Shown here piece after piece: positions 1 to 7,784 of a stretch of DNA of 44,785 nucleotides; within the stretch, counting starts at the first letter, position 1, and each line of letters opens with the position of its first letter. The notes beneath the pieces were generated by a model. That model saw nothing but the letters and a program-made list of their open reading frames with translations, was not told the DNA's origin and did not search any database. The stretch lies in NCBI GenBank assembly GCA_964247295.1, contig CAXTTV010000015.1, forward strand, positions 1 to 44,785, given 5' to 3'. A program made the position numbers and the translations under genes. This DNA comes from CAXTTV01 sp964247295. Lineage in GTDB: Bacteria > Chloroflexota > Ktedonobacteria > Ktedonobacterales > Ktedonobacteraceae.

Positions 1-229
1 ATCTCCATGCAAACCGAGACTTTCCGGACATTGGGAAGATAATGCATGCCCAACGTGATCGCAGGGGTGGTGCTTGATAGAACACAACGTTTGACCTGTT
101 TTCATGCCAAATATACTAATTTATATGAATAAAAATGTTATAATTATCAATAAGTACAAAGAGTACTTTTAATGTTTTATTGCATTTTTATGCGGTGAAT
201 ATTTTGCTTGTTGATGATAGGAGATTTCA
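1..229. other. AT-rich upstream flank of the TIR-SAVED gene
   Basis: No complete gene is visible here. A plus-strand frame is open from position 3 to a TGA at 75-77; it could be the last 24 codons of an upstream gene, but it is too short to identify. A promoter-like pair, TTGACC at 91-96 and TATACT at 112-117, has a short 15-base spacer. A 6-bp inverted repeat, AAGTAC at 152-157 and GTACTT at 163-168, could be an operator or chance. AGGAG just before the ATG at 230 is a good ribosome binding site. Confidence 0.35.
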
Positions 230-1504
230 ATGTCAGAATTTTCTGCTAATCCTCTCCATATCGATTCCCCTGCTTCTATCTTTCTTAGCTACAGCCACAA
301 AGATTCTGATGCAGCTATCTATCTGCATACCTTGCTAAATCTCAGAGGGATACGTGTCTGGCGTGATAGATCTCACTTGCCAGCAGGTGCAGAAACAGAA
401 AAATATATTTCAGATGCCATTGATGACACGTATGATGTATTCGTTGTTTATATGACTCCAGAAAGTTTGAATTCTCAATTTGTGTGGAGAAAAGAAGTTG
501 CAGTAGCTCTAGCTAAATATGAGCGTGATGCCAAAATTCGGTTAGTAGCAATTTGTAATGGTGTCAGCAAGCAAAGGTTAGAACAAGCATGCGTGGATAA
601 CCTGATGGCAAGTAACTCTTTGACGCGATACAATTGTGTATTTCTTAGTGATAGTTTGATCGATGATGCTCAAATCTTTTATCCACTTCTTCGTGAAGCT
701 GCGAAAGGCATTCTTGTATCTGCTTTTGATCTACGTTTACGTCGTGTTAATGGACGTACATTTTCATATATGCCAACGTTGAATATTCATACATCTAATA
801 CACATATTAAAGTAGAAACGACTGACTTAGATTTAAACTGGTCTTTGGAATATATAGATAAACATAAGTATAATTTGCACTTACAGGATACATGGAACTC
901 CTTACTACGACTGGCTCTTAGAGATGTCGAGACTACTTTAGGGGGTCAGAGTTCTAGTCATAAATTGCAGATATATATTAAGGCTCTTATACCGGTAGCT
1001 TTTGCTTTTGGAGTCACTTTTTCTAGAAACAAAGGGTTTCAACTCAGCGTCGGGGATGGCATACAGGTCTGGTCATCTGAAGAGAAAGTTATTGATTCTA
1101 ATCCTCTCGAAATAAAAAGCAGTACTACAGTACATGGGGAAAAAGATGTAGCAGTGATGGAATTAACTTTTTTAAAGGATATAGGGTCAGATGTTAGAAG
1201 CTATCTGGAAGGTGCGAAATTATCTTACCAAGAACATATACGTTGTGCGCTGCTTGGTGAGGCTGGTTATGTAAATAGCGTGAGAGACTCTGAGCACGCA
1301 TCTGCGATTGCACAACAAATAGGTTATGAAGTCAGAAAACTGGGCGGAAGAGGAATTAAGCTGATACACTTGTTTGCTATGATTCCTGCCGCCCTGGCTG
1401 TTTTAATTGGTCATCAATTGAATGCGAATGCTGTTCCTGAGACGATTATTTATAACTATATGGGCAGCCAGTATGTGCCGCTCTATACGTTGAGGCCTGA
1501 GTAG
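230..1504 (+). CDS. TIR-SAVED domain protein, probable CBASS-type NADase effector
   Basis: The 424-residue protein has two parts. Residues about 15-110 form a TIR domain: the opening strand reads SIFLSYSHKDSD, a VWRDRSHLPAG segment follows, and W86-x-x-E89 places a glutamate where TIR NADases have the catalytic one. Residues about 170-420 fit a SAVED domain, ending with the typical helix HLFAMIPAALAVLIGHQL and a strand containing Y-x-P near the C-terminus. In characterised CBASS systems, SAVED binds a cyclic oligonucleotide made by a CD-NTase, and the TIR domains then assemble and destroy NAD+. That function is inferred here. There is no membrane segment, so a soluble protein is expected. The gene is AT-rich compared with its neighbours, suggesting transfer. 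The last 59 bp overlap the minus-strand gene at 1446. No cyclase is visible; it could lie upstream of the window. Confidence 0.85.
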   Translation: MSEFSANPLHIDSPASIFLSYSHKDSDAAIYLHTLLNLRGIRVWRDRSHLPAGAETEKYISDAIDDTYDVFVVYMTPESLNSQFVWRKEVAVALAKYERDAKIRLVAICNGVSKQRLEQACVDNLMASNSLTRYNCVFLSDSLIDDAQIFYPLLREAAKGILVSAFDLRLRRVNGRTFSYMPTLNIHTSNTHIKVETTDLDLNWSLEYIDKHKYNLHLQDTWNSLLRLALRDVETTLGGQSSSHKLQIYIKALIPVAFAFGVTFSRNKGFQLSVGDGIQVWSSEEKVIDSNPLEIKSSTTVHGEKDVAVMELTFLKDIGSDVRSYLEGAKLSYQEHIRCALLGEAGYVNSVRDSEHASAIAQQIGYEVRKLGGRGIKLIHLFAMIPAALAVLIGHQLNANAVPETIIYNYMGSQYVPLYTLRPE

Positions 1505-1832
1505 AGAAATCTACTTCAATGACTTTGGGGGCTCCGTCCGGCATGACTATTCGTATGCCGGGCTCCCTGGCTGGTCGCCATGCCAGCACTTTTCCCGGAT
1601 TCTCAAGCATAAATTGCCGCTCCCTCTCTTTGAGGATCTGCTGCTGAAGCAGGAACCAGCAGGCGATCAACAGCATGAGCATGCTGCCGATCCCCATGGC
1701 CGGCCAGAGGATGGTAAACAGGGGGGTGTGCAGGTCTGCTTGCGGTGAGTTAAAACAGATGGCTTCCCCAGCGATCGCGATCGCTGTCATGAGTATCGCG
1801 ACCAAACAGAGCACTGTAATTTTGAGTTTCAT
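1446..1832 (-). CDS. Small membrane protein of unknown function
   Basis: The 128-residue product has two hydrophobic segments: residues 5-22, a signal anchor or first TM helix, and about 40-63. A charged tail follows (KERERQFMLENPGKVLAWRPAREPG), which I take to be cytoplasmic. The ATG at 1832 is preceded by AAAGGA at suitable distance. I do not recognise the family. The last 20 or so codons are antisense to the end of the TIR-SAVED gene and are rich in Ser, Thr, Tyr and Cys, unlike the rest. They may be read-through sequence after the original 3' end was replaced when the AT-rich neighbour arrived; this is inference. Confidence 0.55.
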   Translation of the reverse strand: MKLKITVLCLVAILMTAIAIAGEAICFNSPQADLHTPLFTILWPAMGIGSMLMLLIACWFLLQQQILKERERQFMLENPGKVLAWRPAREPGIRIVMPDGAPKVIEVDFSTQASTYRAAHTGCPYSYK

Positions 1833-2121
1833 ATAGTCAAAAATCCTTTATGTGAGATCTTGTGCAAGATGAATAATCTTATGAATTGAGATCTGGTTAA
1901 GAACATTGTAGTGTTCATGGCGATACTGGACAAGTTTCTACCGAATTTTCCTAGTCTCTTTTTACCCGTTTGTCGTAGTAGTTAGAACTTTCGTGTGCCT
2001 CGACTGTTTCCAGGTAGCAAGGTTTTGTATTTTTAGCGGGAAAAGACGTTCTATAAAAAAGGGGACTGCTGATACAACCACTATCTTTATTTTTGAACGG
2101 CAGTTATGAGGAGTATAGACG

Positions 2122-2817
2122 ATGTCACAATTCTACAGTGTTCCTAATATCTATACGGATATGAGCGATCAATACCAGGGGTATTTTCGTTTCCGTTTCA
2201 CCTGTCAGCAATGTTTCTGGCATATTGATACCGCGCCGATCCGTTCAAAGGTTTCAACAACCACGAATGTGATGGATATTGGGATTGGAATGCTAAATGG
2301 CTTCTGGGGGCGGGCCGCTGAGATGGGGGAAAAGGTATATGGCTCTCGCTGGCATCAGGAGCAGGCCGAGGCTTTACAAAAATCCTGGACTGAGATTCAG
2401 TCTCATTTTCATCACTGCCCAAAATGCTTTCGTACGGTCTGCCAGCGCTGTTTTAATGGGCAGCTTAATTTGTGCGTTTCCTGCGCGCCGGATCTCAGGG
2501 CCGATGGAGCTCAACATCTGCATCAACTAAACGTTGATGCTCAGCGTCAGCAAGTGGATCAACATTATGAGGCTCCTCGATTTAACGTTGACCAGATCCC
2601 CTCGGTAGTCAGTCCCGATATGGTGAAAGGACCGTTGCAGCGTCCCAATACGCCAGAAATGATGACCTGCCCATCCTGCCATCAGTTAGGACCGGGCGGT
2701 AAATTTTGTCAGCATTGTGGCATAAAGCTGCCTGTAGCTCCGAGGATCTGTCCAGGTTGCTCATCAGAGATCGGTGGGGGGGCGAAGTTCTGTCAGGAGT
2801 GTGGTACTCGATTGTAG
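2122..2817 (+). CDS. Multi-zinc-ribbon protein
   Basis: The 231-residue protein carries eight CxxC knuckles: C28/C31, C99/C102, C107/C110, C118/C121, C183/C186, C196/C199, C210/C213 and C224/C227. The last four form two adjacent zinc ribbons of the KFCQxCG type. A Gln-rich linker at about 130-150 separates the N-terminal cysteine cluster from the C-terminal ribbons. No enzyme domain or membrane helix is visible, so a cytosolic scaffold or nucleic-acid- or protein-binding role is likely, but the function is unknown. GAGGAG at 2107-2112 supports the ATG. The last 54 bp overlap the end of the convergent receiver-kinase gene. Confidence 0.8.
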   Translation: MSQFYSVPNIYTDMSDQYQGYFRFRFTCQQCFWHIDTAPIRSKVSTTTNVMDIGIGMLNGFWGRAAEMGEKVYGSRWHQEQAEALQKSWTEIQSHFHHCPKCFRTVCQRCFNGQLNLCVSCAPDLRADGAQHLHQLNVDAQRQQVDQHYEAPRFNVDQIPSVVSPDMVKGPLQRPNTPEMMTCPSCHQLGPGGKFCQHCGIKLPVAPRICPGCSSEIGGGAKFCQECGTRL

Positions 2818-4029
2818 GGTGTGAAAACCTGTATGCCCAGTCTGTGTTTTCCTGAGAGGGAGGCGGACGGTAAACGTTGTACCTTGATGTTCATGGCTTT
2901 TAACAGAGACCGTTCCTCCGTGATGTTCAACGATCTGGCGGACGCTAGCAAGGCCAATTCCCGTACCGGAGATCTTTCCAACCACATTCCGGGCGCGCTG
3001 AAAACGCTCGAACACATATGGGAGATCCTCCGCCGGGATGCCTATACCCTGATCTTTTATCTGAAGAACCGCCTCTATTGGCTCAGTGTTTGTCTTGGTC
3101 AAACGGATAAACACATCCCCTTTTGCCGGACTGTATTTGATTGCATTGCTGATCAGATTATCCAGGACGCGTTCCAGTCGTCGGGCGTCCCATTCTCCAA
3201 TCAATTGAGGCTGGGAGGTCTCAAAATGAAGTTGAGGGATCATCGTACTTTGAGGCTGTTCAGCCAGGCGTTGTTGGATCAGCTCGACCAGATCGACAGG
3301 TAGGCGTTCTAGCTCCAGAGGCTGCCCACCTTGTAATAGCGCCAGATCGAGCAACTCACTCAGTAGAGAGTTCATACGGCTGGTCGCGATGGAAATCTTA
3401 TCCAGCCCATTTTCTAACCAGCCGACATCCTGCATTTGGCTGCGCTTAATCTTGCGTTGCATCAACTCAACGAACCCTTTGATCGCCCCCAGTGGGTTCT
3501 TCAGATCGTGTGAAACCATTGAAAGGAGTGCATTGCGATCCTGAATTGCCTTTTGTGTCTCGTCATAAAGTAATTCAAGTTCGTGATTCTTTTGTTCCAG
3601 CTCAAGCCTGCGAGCATAGAGTTCGCGTTGAAGAGAAGCTTTATCGAGGGCGTGATGAATAGAATGTTGCAGGCTCTCGGATGAGGTTGTACCCTTGTTA
3701 AGGTAGTCATGGGCTCCATGCTTCATAGCCTCAACCGCAACCTTCTCTGTACCCTGACCAGTGAGCATAATCACCGCGATCTGACTAAGTTCGACCAGCC
3801 CATCCAGATGAGTGAGAAACTCCACCCCCGTCATATCGGGCAGGCTATAGTCGAGCAGAATACAATCCGGTCGTTGCTGTTGGCATGTTTGCAGACCCTC
3901 TTCACCATTTTCTGAGAAGGAGAAGGTATAGGTATAGAGAGGATCATTGCGCAAAAAGCGACGGAAGCTTGTTACATCTTCCGGATTGTCATCGATGATC
4001 AGCAGGGAGCAGGTGTTTTGCGAAGTCAT
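2764..4029 (-). CDS. Hybrid response regulator / sensor histidine kinase
   Basis: This 421-residue cytosolic protein starts with a receiver domain (residues 7-125; acidic pair D13/D14, phospho-acceptor D60, K112). A coiled linker at about 132-165 leads to a HisKA domain (H174 in SHDLKNP) and an HATPase_c domain (N295 in the N box, D326 in DQGIGI, and a glycine-rich GTGIGL at 355-360). It has no membrane or ligand-sensing domain, so its input is phosphotransfer to the receiver. It is the last gene of a three-gene operon, 16 bp after the single-domain receiver and downstream of the phytochrome kinase, so a relay between them is likely. No separate output regulator is encoded here. Its C-terminal tail (about 18 codons) is antisense to the zinc-ribbon gene. 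Confidence 0.9.
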   Translation of the reverse strand: MTSQNTCSLLIIDDNPEDVTSFRRFLRNDPLYTYTFSFSENGEEGLQTCQQQRPDCILLDYSLPDMTGVEFLTHLDGLVELSQIAVIMLTGQGTEKVAVEAMKHGAHDYLNKGTTSSESLQHSIHHALDKASLQRELYARRLELEQKNHELELLYDETQKAIQDRNALLSMVSHDLKNPLGAIKGFVELMQRKIKRSQMQDVGWLENGLDKISIATSRMNSLLSELLDLALLQGGQPLELERLPVDLVELIQQRLAEQPQSTMIPQLHFETSQPQLIGEWDARRLERVLDNLISNAIKYSPAKGDVFIRLTKTNTEPIEAVLQIKDQGIGIPAEDLPYVFERFQRARNVVGKISGTGIGLASVRQIVEHHGGTVSVKSHEHQGTTFTVRLPLRKTQTGHTGFHTLQSSTTLLTELRPPTDL

Positions 4030-4045
4030 GCGCTCTTTTATATAC

Positions 4046-4483
4046 TTAGTCGGGGAGAACTACCGTCTTAAACCAGTAGTCATTCAATTGCTGGATCGCG
4101 GCGTTAAACTTTTCCATATGCTGATGTTTAAGCAGATAGCTGTTCGCCCCGCTACGATAGCATTCCTGAATATCTGAGGGACTGGCGGAGGAGGTCAGGA
4201 TAATTACCGGGATAGTTTTTAAGCGTTCATCACCTTTAATCTGCTCCAGCACAGCGCGTCCATCTGTTCCCGGTAGATTAAGATCTAGCAGGATCAGAGA
4301 AGGGCGATCGGCATCGGTTTGATCTGTATACGGGTGACGGTGATACAGAAGATCCAGAGCTTCATCGCCATCATAACAGCGAATGACAGGACTGTTAAGC
4401 TTGTTTTTCTTGATTACGCGACCAAGGGTCTCGAAATCCTCATCGCAATCTTCAACGACCAGGATTGTGCTTTTCGATGACAT
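4046..4483 (-). CDS. Single-domain response regulator, Rcp1-like partner of the phytochrome
   Basis: The 145-residue protein is one CheY-like receiver domain with acidic residues E11/D12, phospho-acceptor D67 in LILLDLNLPG, a Thr/Ser switch in ILTSSAS and the conserved lysine K119. It has no output domain. The sequence style (VEDCDEDFETL, DGDEALDLLY) matches the small regulators that accompany cyanobacterial and bacterial phytochromes, such as Rcp1 with Cph1. The start codon lies 5 bp after the phytochrome stop codon, with GGAAGGA as ribosome binding site. It probably receives phosphate from the phytochrome kinase; this is inferred from family and position. Confidence 0.9.
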   Translation of the reverse strand: MSSKSTILVVEDCDEDFETLGRVIKKNKLNSPVIRCYDGDEALDLLYHRHPYTDQTDADRPSLILLDLNLPGTDGRAVLEQIKGDERLKTIPVIILTSSASPSDIQECYRSGANSYLLKHQHMEKFNAAIQQLNDYWFKTVVLPD

Positions 4484-4488
4484 CCGGT

Positions 4489-6792
4489 TTATCCTTCCTG
4501 AGACAGTTCCTGAGTAAGTGTAAAGTAGAAGGTGGTACCCTGACCGGGAGTGGACTCGACCCAGATCCGTCCACCATGGCGTTCAACAATTTTCTGTACA
4601 ATAGTCAAGCCGGCACCAGTGCCTCCACCATATTTATCACGATTATGGAGACGCTTAAAGATACGAAAGATCGCGGTATAGTATTTTTCTTGAATGCCGA
4701 TACCGTTATCGCGAATAAAGAACACATAACCCGATTGGGAAGGATCGTTTTCTTGAGAGGCTGTTGTATAGCCGATCTCGATCCAGCGTTCGGATCTTTC
4801 ATTATATTTTAACGCATTTGAGATGAGATTGCTAAAAACCTCCCCAATGCGAGCCTGGTCACAATAAACTGTTGGGAGAGGACGTGGTATCCGGATCTGC
4901 GCGCCTGTTTCCCGAACACGAGCCTGAAGCATCTCAAGACTATCCTCAAGAACTTGATTTAGATCGGTCTGCTGAAACGCCAGATCAAGCCGACCGACAC
5001 GTGAGTAGTGGAGCAGCGAGTCGATCAAATCCTCCATTCGTTTTGTCAGGCGGACCAGTGTCCGGAGCTTGGTAACCCCTTCCTCATCCAGCTTCTCCAC
5101 ATAATCTTCCATTAAAAATATGGAATAGTTATGGATACCGCGAAGAGGCTCCTTTAAATCATGAGATGCGATATAGGCGAAGGAGTCCAACTCCTGGTTG
5201 CTGCGCTCAAGCTCAGTATTTAGACGAGCTAGCGTGTCTACCTGACGAAGTACAACATTGAGCAACGCGGTCCGCAGATCTCCAGCGGCCAGCACTTCAT
5301 AGGTTTTCCAGGGCAGAGCTGTCGCTCGTACCGTCTGCTTCCACTGTTCAAAAGATTTACGTGGATGCAGGCGCAGGCCATCATCATCGGCAGTTACAGC
5401 CTTATTGGGATCTCCACCCCAGGTAACGGTCTGAATAACTTCGGGCCGGAACCAGAGGATCGCATTGCGGCGAGCGCGAGAGATCATAATCGCGAGTATG
5501 CCGCTCGCGACCTCTTGAAATTGGCTGGCTGCCGGATATACACGGTTGAGAGTATGAGTAGAGAAAATCTCTTCACGTGTCTGCTGCGAGAGCCATTCGA
5601 CCAATGCTCGTATCTGCTGCTGATCGGGTGTTTTCCCCAACGTCTGACACTTGCCCTCAAAAAGGATGGCCGCGCCACTAGCATCAACAAAATCAAGGAG
5701 ATCAGGGGTGCGCCTTGTCAGGCCATCGGTCAGGTCTTGTTCTTCCGCGAGCATCTCAACAAACTGCTCCTGAGTTGACTTCAGGCGCAGCAACTCCTCC
5801 TGATCTTCCTTGCGCTCGCGATTAACAAGTTGCAGTGAGACTACCTGAGCCAGAAACTCGCAGGCCGTGCGGACATCGTAGGGAATATATTTTGGACTAT
5901 AGTGATGACAGGCGATCAGGCCCCAAAGATCATCTCCATTCACCAGCGAGATCGACATCGAGGCCCCGACTCCCATATTCTTGAGATATTCCACATGAAT
6001 AGGTGAGACGCTGCGTAGCATTGAATAGCTGAGATCCAATGGCCGACCAGTAATAGGATTAGCCGTTGGGATGATCGGGGACGGTACATAGTGTACATCA
6101 GCGATCAAACGGAGCCAGTTCAGGGTATAGAGGCGGCGAGCCTGCGCGGGAATATCGGAGGCGGGATAATGAAGCCCCATAAAAGAATCGATATTCTCCG
6201 CGACCGACTCCGCGATAACCTGGCCGTTCCATTGTTCGTCAAAGCGGTAGACCATTACGCGATCAAAACCAGTAATTGCCTGCACCTGTTCCGCCGCGAT
6301 CCGACAGAATTGATTGACATCAGTGCTCTGTTGAATCTGGGCCAGAGTCGTGCGTACCGTGTGATAGACATTCTGCTGACCGGTCTCTGGATGGTGTTTA
6401 AACTGTTCCAGCTCCAGGATCACTAAACCTTGAGATCGGTGAACGATCCCATCAAAGTAGAGATCTTTGTTACGAGCTTTTAAGGTGAAGACATAGAGGG
6501 GATTGTTTTCCAAATTTTGTGTATGTAGAATTGTTTGTAGGTACGTTAACTGCTCCTGATCAAGCAAGCAACCGAGGCGCTGATCAATCAGCTCCTCCGG
6601 CTCGATACCTAGTAAATCAGTAGTATTCTCGCTTACCTGGAGGATCTTAAGTTCCGGTTCCTGAAATGCCAGGAGGACCCCATGAGGCTGAATCCGTCCT
6701 GGAATATGAATTGGCTCGCGATCGCAATTCGTCAAGTCAACCTGTTGACCAATAAAACTAAACTCACGCTCTTCCAAAGGATACTCCTGCAT
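4489..6792 (-). CDS. bphP: Bacteriophytochrome sensor histidine kinase
   Basis: The 767-residue red/far-red photoreceptor kinase has the order PAS (about 20-130), GAF (about 150-325), PHY (about 340-510), HisKA (about 530-600) and HATPase_c (about 645-762). C23, just before the PAS core, is in the place of the biliverdin-binding cysteine of bacterial phytochromes. The chromophore pocket is intact: PASDIP at 210-215 with D213, Y182, H266 in SPIHVEYL and H296. The PHY tongue has the PRxSF motif (PRKSF, 477-481). Kinase residues are H544 (SHDLKEP), N659 and D695 (DNGIGI). No heme oxygenase gene is near, so biliverdin must come from elsewhere. No clear ribosome binding site precedes the ATG, although the family start fits. 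It is first in the operon with two receiver proteins. Confidence 0.95.
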   Translation of the reverse strand: MQEYPLEEREFSFIGQQVDLTNCDREPIHIPGRIQPHGVLLAFQEPELKILQVSENTTDLLGIEPEELIDQRLGCLLDQEQLTYLQTILHTQNLENNPLYVFTLKARNKDLYFDGIVHRSQGLVILELEQFKHHPETGQQNVYHTVRTTLAQIQQSTDVNQFCRIAAEQVQAITGFDRVMVYRFDEQWNGQVIAESVAENIDSFMGLHYPASDIPAQARRLYTLNWLRLIADVHYVPSPIIPTANPITGRPLDLSYSMLRSVSPIHVEYLKNMGVGASMSISLVNGDDLWGLIACHHYSPKYIPYDVRTACEFLAQVVSLQLVNRERKEDQEELLRLKSTQEQFVEMLAEEQDLTDGLTRRTPDLLDFVDASGAAILFEGKCQTLGKTPDQQQIRALVEWLSQQTREEIFSTHTLNRVYPAASQFQEVASGILAIMISRARRNAILWFRPEVIQTVTWGGDPNKAVTADDDGLRLHPRKSFEQWKQTVRATALPWKTYEVLAAGDLRTALLNVVLRQVDTLARLNTELERSNQELDSFAYIASHDLKEPLRGIHNYSIFLMEDYVEKLDEEGVTKLRTLVRLTKRMEDLIDSLLHYSRVGRLDLAFQQTDLNQVLEDSLEMLQARVRETGAQIRIPRPLPTVYCDQARIGEVFSNLISNALKYNERSERWIEIGYTTASQENDPSQSGYVFFIRDNGIGIQEKYYTAIFRIFKRLHNRDKYGGGTGAGLTIVQKIVERHGGRIWVESTPGQGTTFYFTLTQELSQEG

Positions 6793-7101
6793 GTTATTAA
6801 TCGTAATACATGGGCTTTCTTCATCCTAAACCATTGGATATATTGTGTCAAAGTCAGCCACACATTACCCAGAGTTTTCCTCATCGCGGACTGTGAAGTT
6901 GCCCAGGGCAGGGATTGCCAAAGAGCATGATCCTAAGACAACCACAACCGTGATCCTCCGCTACTCACCTCGCTTATGAAACTTCTGTTTCTTGCTTTTC
7001 GTGATACATATCGTTAACACCGTACTGTGATGCGGTACTTTATTTTTGATGTGTCTATCCAAAAATTTTGAGATAGCTGGAAAATGGAAGGAGAAAACGC
7101 T
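6793..7101. other. Divergent intergenic region, bphP upstream side and small Q-rich protein gene
   Basis: This stretch separates two divergent genes and must hold both promoters. I see no convincing -35/-10 pair and no reading frame worth reporting. GGAAGGAG at 7086-7093 is a strong ribosome binding site for the ATG at 7102. Confidence 0.4.
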
Positions 7102-7581
7102 ATGTGGCCTTACGACCAGAACAACCAGCAGATGTATCAGAACTATGCCAACGCCTGGGATCAGGGAACTTATCATCAGATTCCTGAGCAGGAGGCCCAG
7201 CAAAACTATGGTCAGCTCATTCAGAATGCGCCTCCCGATGTGGTGGCTCGTGCTCATGAGCAGTATTATCAGCAGATGCCGTCTCAGCAGCAGCAGGGTT
7301 TCGCTCAGAGCCTCTTTAATGGTTTAGCCGGGCGGGGAGTTGACCCGAACTCTATGGGTCTTCAGAATACAGATCCTCGCAATATGAGTCCACAAGATGT
7401 GGGACGGATGGCCGGGTACGCTCAGCAACAGCAGCCAGACATCCTTCATCAAATTATGGGCCCTGGTGGCCCTCTGGGAAGCACGGGAGCCAAACTTGCC
7501 GTAGCAGGTGTCGCGGCCCTGGCGGCCAAGCACTTTCTTGGTGGGGGTGGTGGCTTTGGTGGTGGCGGAAACCAGTTCTAG
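7102..7581 (+). CDS. Gln-rich protein with glycine-rich tail, unknown function
   Basis: I chose the ATG at 7102 (159 residues, MWPYDQNN), 8 bases after GGAAGGAG, over the ATG at 7084, which lies just before that site. The N-terminal half is rich in Gln, Asn and Tyr (QQNYGQLIQNAP, YYQQMPSQQQQ). The middle has a helical segment with PDVVARAHEQYY. The C-terminus has an alanine-rich hydrophobic helix (AKLAVAGVAALAAKHFL) followed by a run of Gly and Phe. The hydrophobic stretch could be a tail anchor or an assembly surface. I do not recognise a named family. The gene is monocistronic and ends at a strong terminator at 7728-7761. Confidence 0.75.
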   Translation: MWPYDQNNQQMYQNYANAWDQGTYHQIPEQEAQQNYGQLIQNAPPDVVARAHEQYYQQMPSQQQQGFAQSLFNGLAGRGVDPNSMGLQNTDPRNMSPQDVGRMAGYAQQQQPDILHQIMGPGGPLGSTGAKLAVAGVAALAAKHFLGGGGGFGGGGNQF

Positions 7582-7727
7582 CAGACCAACCAGCAGAACT
7601 TGCCATCCCTTCAGAGCCTGGCTATGATCTATAACTGACCAAGCTTCATTATTGCGCAAATGGCATACATAGAAAAAAGCCTACCCATTTCAAGGAAAGC
7701 AAGGGCTCACCCAGACTATTATTATAG

Positions 7728-7761
7728 AGACCTGTCCGAGAGATCGGACAGGTCTTTTTTT
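7728..7761 (+). terminator. Rho-independent terminator
   Basis: A perfect 12-bp stem (AGACCTGTCCGA at 7728-7739, TCGGACAGGTCT at 7744-7755) with a GAGA loop is followed by a run of T to 7761. It ends the 7102-7581 transcript and shields the convergent chitinase gene. Confidence 0.93.
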
Positions 7762-7784
7762 GTACAAAGAGCAAATGCTACCGC

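Noticed and set aside
2821..3303. 160-codon plus-strand frame
   Set aside because: It is antisense to the histidine kinase domain, whose motifs are all intact on the minus strand.
5365..5778. 137-codon plus-strand frame
   Set aside because: It lies opposite the PHY domain of the phytochrome and shows no family resemblance.
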